Positions 33,823 through 35,075 of a stretch of DNA of 35,075 nucleotides are shown here, piece after piece. The DNA is from Deltaproteobacteria bacterium (GTDB lineage: Bacteria; Myxococcota_A; Polyangia; Nannocystales; Nannocystaceae), in NCBI GenBank assembly GCA_003696955.1, contig RFGU01000010.1, forward strand, positions 1 through 35,075. Reading direction: 5' to 3'. The position numbers and the translations under genes were made by a program. Position 1 is the stretch's first letter; every line of letters starts with the position of its first letter. The notes under the pieces are model-generated. The model worked only from the letters and a program-made list of their open reading frames with translations, did no database searches and was not told where the DNA came from.

Positions 33823-35075
33823 CGCCCTTGCTCTTGCAGAAGCGCTTGAGTTTGCCGCGCCGCAGCAGACGTACCTTCTTGAGGGCCGCGGCCGCCTTGC
33901 TCCCGTTCTTCATGCTGCAGGCGGCCTTGACCATGAGTTCGGCCGCCGCGTCGGACTTCTTCTTGCGGTGGCTGGCCGACGCCTGCGCGTAGGCCGTGGC
34001 GTATCGCCCGGAGGCATACGAGGCCTTGGCCTTCGCCAAGAGTTCGCCGGCGGTGGCCGGCTTGCTCGGCGCGGCGGCGGGCTTGCCCGCACGCTTCGTC
34101 GAGGAGCCGGTCGGGCGGGGCGAGGGCGTGCCGGATGCCGTCTTCTTCGTCGGCGAGGACGTGCGCGAGGTCCGGCGCCTGCGCTTGCGTCGCGCGGTGG
34201 CGGTCCCTTGCTTCGCCGCGTCCTTCGCGTCGCCGGCTGCCGGCGCGTCGTCCGGCGGGGCGGCCTCGTCGAGGCGAGGCGGTGGTGCTTCGCCGTCCGG
34301 CGGCGCACCGCCGGCCTCGGCATCGTCGGTTGCCGCGGCGTCGTCCGCCGGAGGTGACGGCGTCGGCGGTGGCGGGACGGCTTCCGTCGGCGCTTGCGCG
34401 CGTCCGGTGTCGGGTTCCGTCGTAGGGCCGGCGGCGACGACGGGGGCGATGTCGTCCGCCGGGGCAGCGGTCGGTCGATCGATCAAGCTCCAGACCACGA
34501 GGGCCAGGCCGGCGACTCCGACGACGGTCAGCGGACCGTAGTCCGCGACGAGGGCGAGGGCGCGGCCCGGTCGTTCCGGGACCGGGGCGTAGGCCATGGT
34601 CGGTGCGTCGTCGAGCGGTGCGCGGTCCGTCGCGCCGACGGGTTCGTCGCCTGCGGTCGTCCGTCGCGCATCCGCGGCCGCCCGCCGCGCCTGCTCGGCG
34701 GCCGCGATGAGATCGCCGGCCGCGGATGCGATCAGCGCTTGGGTGTCGTCCCGGGGCGTGGCGGCCACCGCCGGCGACGGAGCGGGCGGCGGGGCCGTCG
34801 GCCGTCGCCGGCCGGCGTCGCTCCTCGGTCGTGCGGCCCGAAAGTCCTTCGACGCCCGTGCCTTCGCCCCCGGTGCGGGCAACTGGGGCTCCGCCCGAGC
34901 ACGCGCCGCCTCTTCGGCGGCGCCGAGCGCCGGAACCCGCACCGTCGGGAGTTCCTCCACCGGGTCGGTCGGGGAGGCCGCGGGCGGCGCGCCTTCGCTC
35001 CCCGAGTCCCGTGCGTTCCGGACCGAAGTGGGGGCGGGGGGCGCTTTGCGGGAGGTGCCGGTGGGCGGTCTCTCC
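33812..35075 (-). CDS. C-terminal part of a single-pass membrane protein, possibly a Ser/Thr kinase (cut by window edge)
   Basis: The frame is open from the right edge (35075) to TGA at 33812, so the N-terminus is outside the window; an internal GTG at 34960 would give 382 residues but is unlikely to be the start. Visible order: Pro/Ala/Arg-rich cytosolic linker, one membrane helix ('YGPLTVVGVAGLALVVWSLI'), a long Pro/Ala/Asp linker, a basic segment ('ATARRKRRRRTSRTSS') and a TPR-like C-terminal domain ('LLAKAKASYASGRYATAYAQ', 'VKAACSMKNGSKAAAALKK') ending 'CKSKGVKL'. In Myxococcota this layout is common for the extracytoplasmic part of Hanks-type kinases; no kinase motif is present in the window, so this is inference. 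Confidence 0.7.

Overview
The window looks like a chromosomal segment from a GC-rich member of the Myxococcota, probably near the Nannocystaceae or Polyangia. This is inferred from very GC-rich codons, many lipoproteins with Gly/Ser/Thr-rich spacers after the lipobox, Cys-rich secreted proteins with 'DC-x(4,5)-C' motifs, a Lys/Ala/Thr histone-like tail and Pro/Ala-rich linkers. There are no rRNAs, insertion sequences, phage genes or CRISPR arrays. Gene packing is dense, with no geneless stretch over 300 bases: the 274 bases at 2244-2517 hold only divergent promoters, and 9687-9992 holds a tRNA.

Left part (1-9.7 kb): a minus-strand chimeric zinc-ribbon/Tudor protein whose charged helix and KKKTAA tail run off the left edge; a soluble Cache/chemoreceptor-like protein; gltX; a degenerate family 2 glycosyltransferase; then a plus-strand run of GAF/HD-GYP cyclic-di-GMP phosphodiesterase, ybeY, an outer-membrane-type protein and a DUF4097 protein.

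Middle (9.8-20.7 kb): tRNA-Leu(CAA), an AlgH/YqgE protein, a minus-strand operon (tandem-DUF5329 lipoprotein, DUF423 membrane protein, PilZ protein), divergent rarA, a tiny basic ORF, pdxJ, a membrane-anchored C45-like protein with no cysteine, a lipoprotein glutaredoxin with a partner envelope protein, an ECF sigma factor with a coupled membrane protein, and a Cys-rich lipoprotein.

Right part (20.7-35 kb): a short DsbD-like thiol reductase, a large lipoprotein, thrC, a von Willebrand A lipoprotein, gltA, a D-serine dehydratase/D-threonine aldolase-like enzyme coupled to a DUF167-lipoprotein in-frame fusion, an MCE/MlaD protein with a Cys-rich insertion, a heme-oxygenase-fold enzyme, an endonuclease/exonuclease/phosphatase protein, and the C-terminal part of a membrane protein running off the right edge.

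Connections: the HD-GYP and PilZ proteins suggest cyclic-di-GMP signalling. DsbD, the lipoprotein glutaredoxin and several Cys-rich envelope proteins suggest extracytoplasmic thiol chemistry. The most general signal is regulatory: about nine start codons sit 6-12 bases after a TAnnnT -10-like hexamer and lack a Shine-Dalgarno sequence, which suggests widespread leaderless transcription. Two divergent gene pairs share symmetrical -10 elements. I found no single new multi-gene defence or mobile system; the best novel leads are unusual protein architectures and these promoters.
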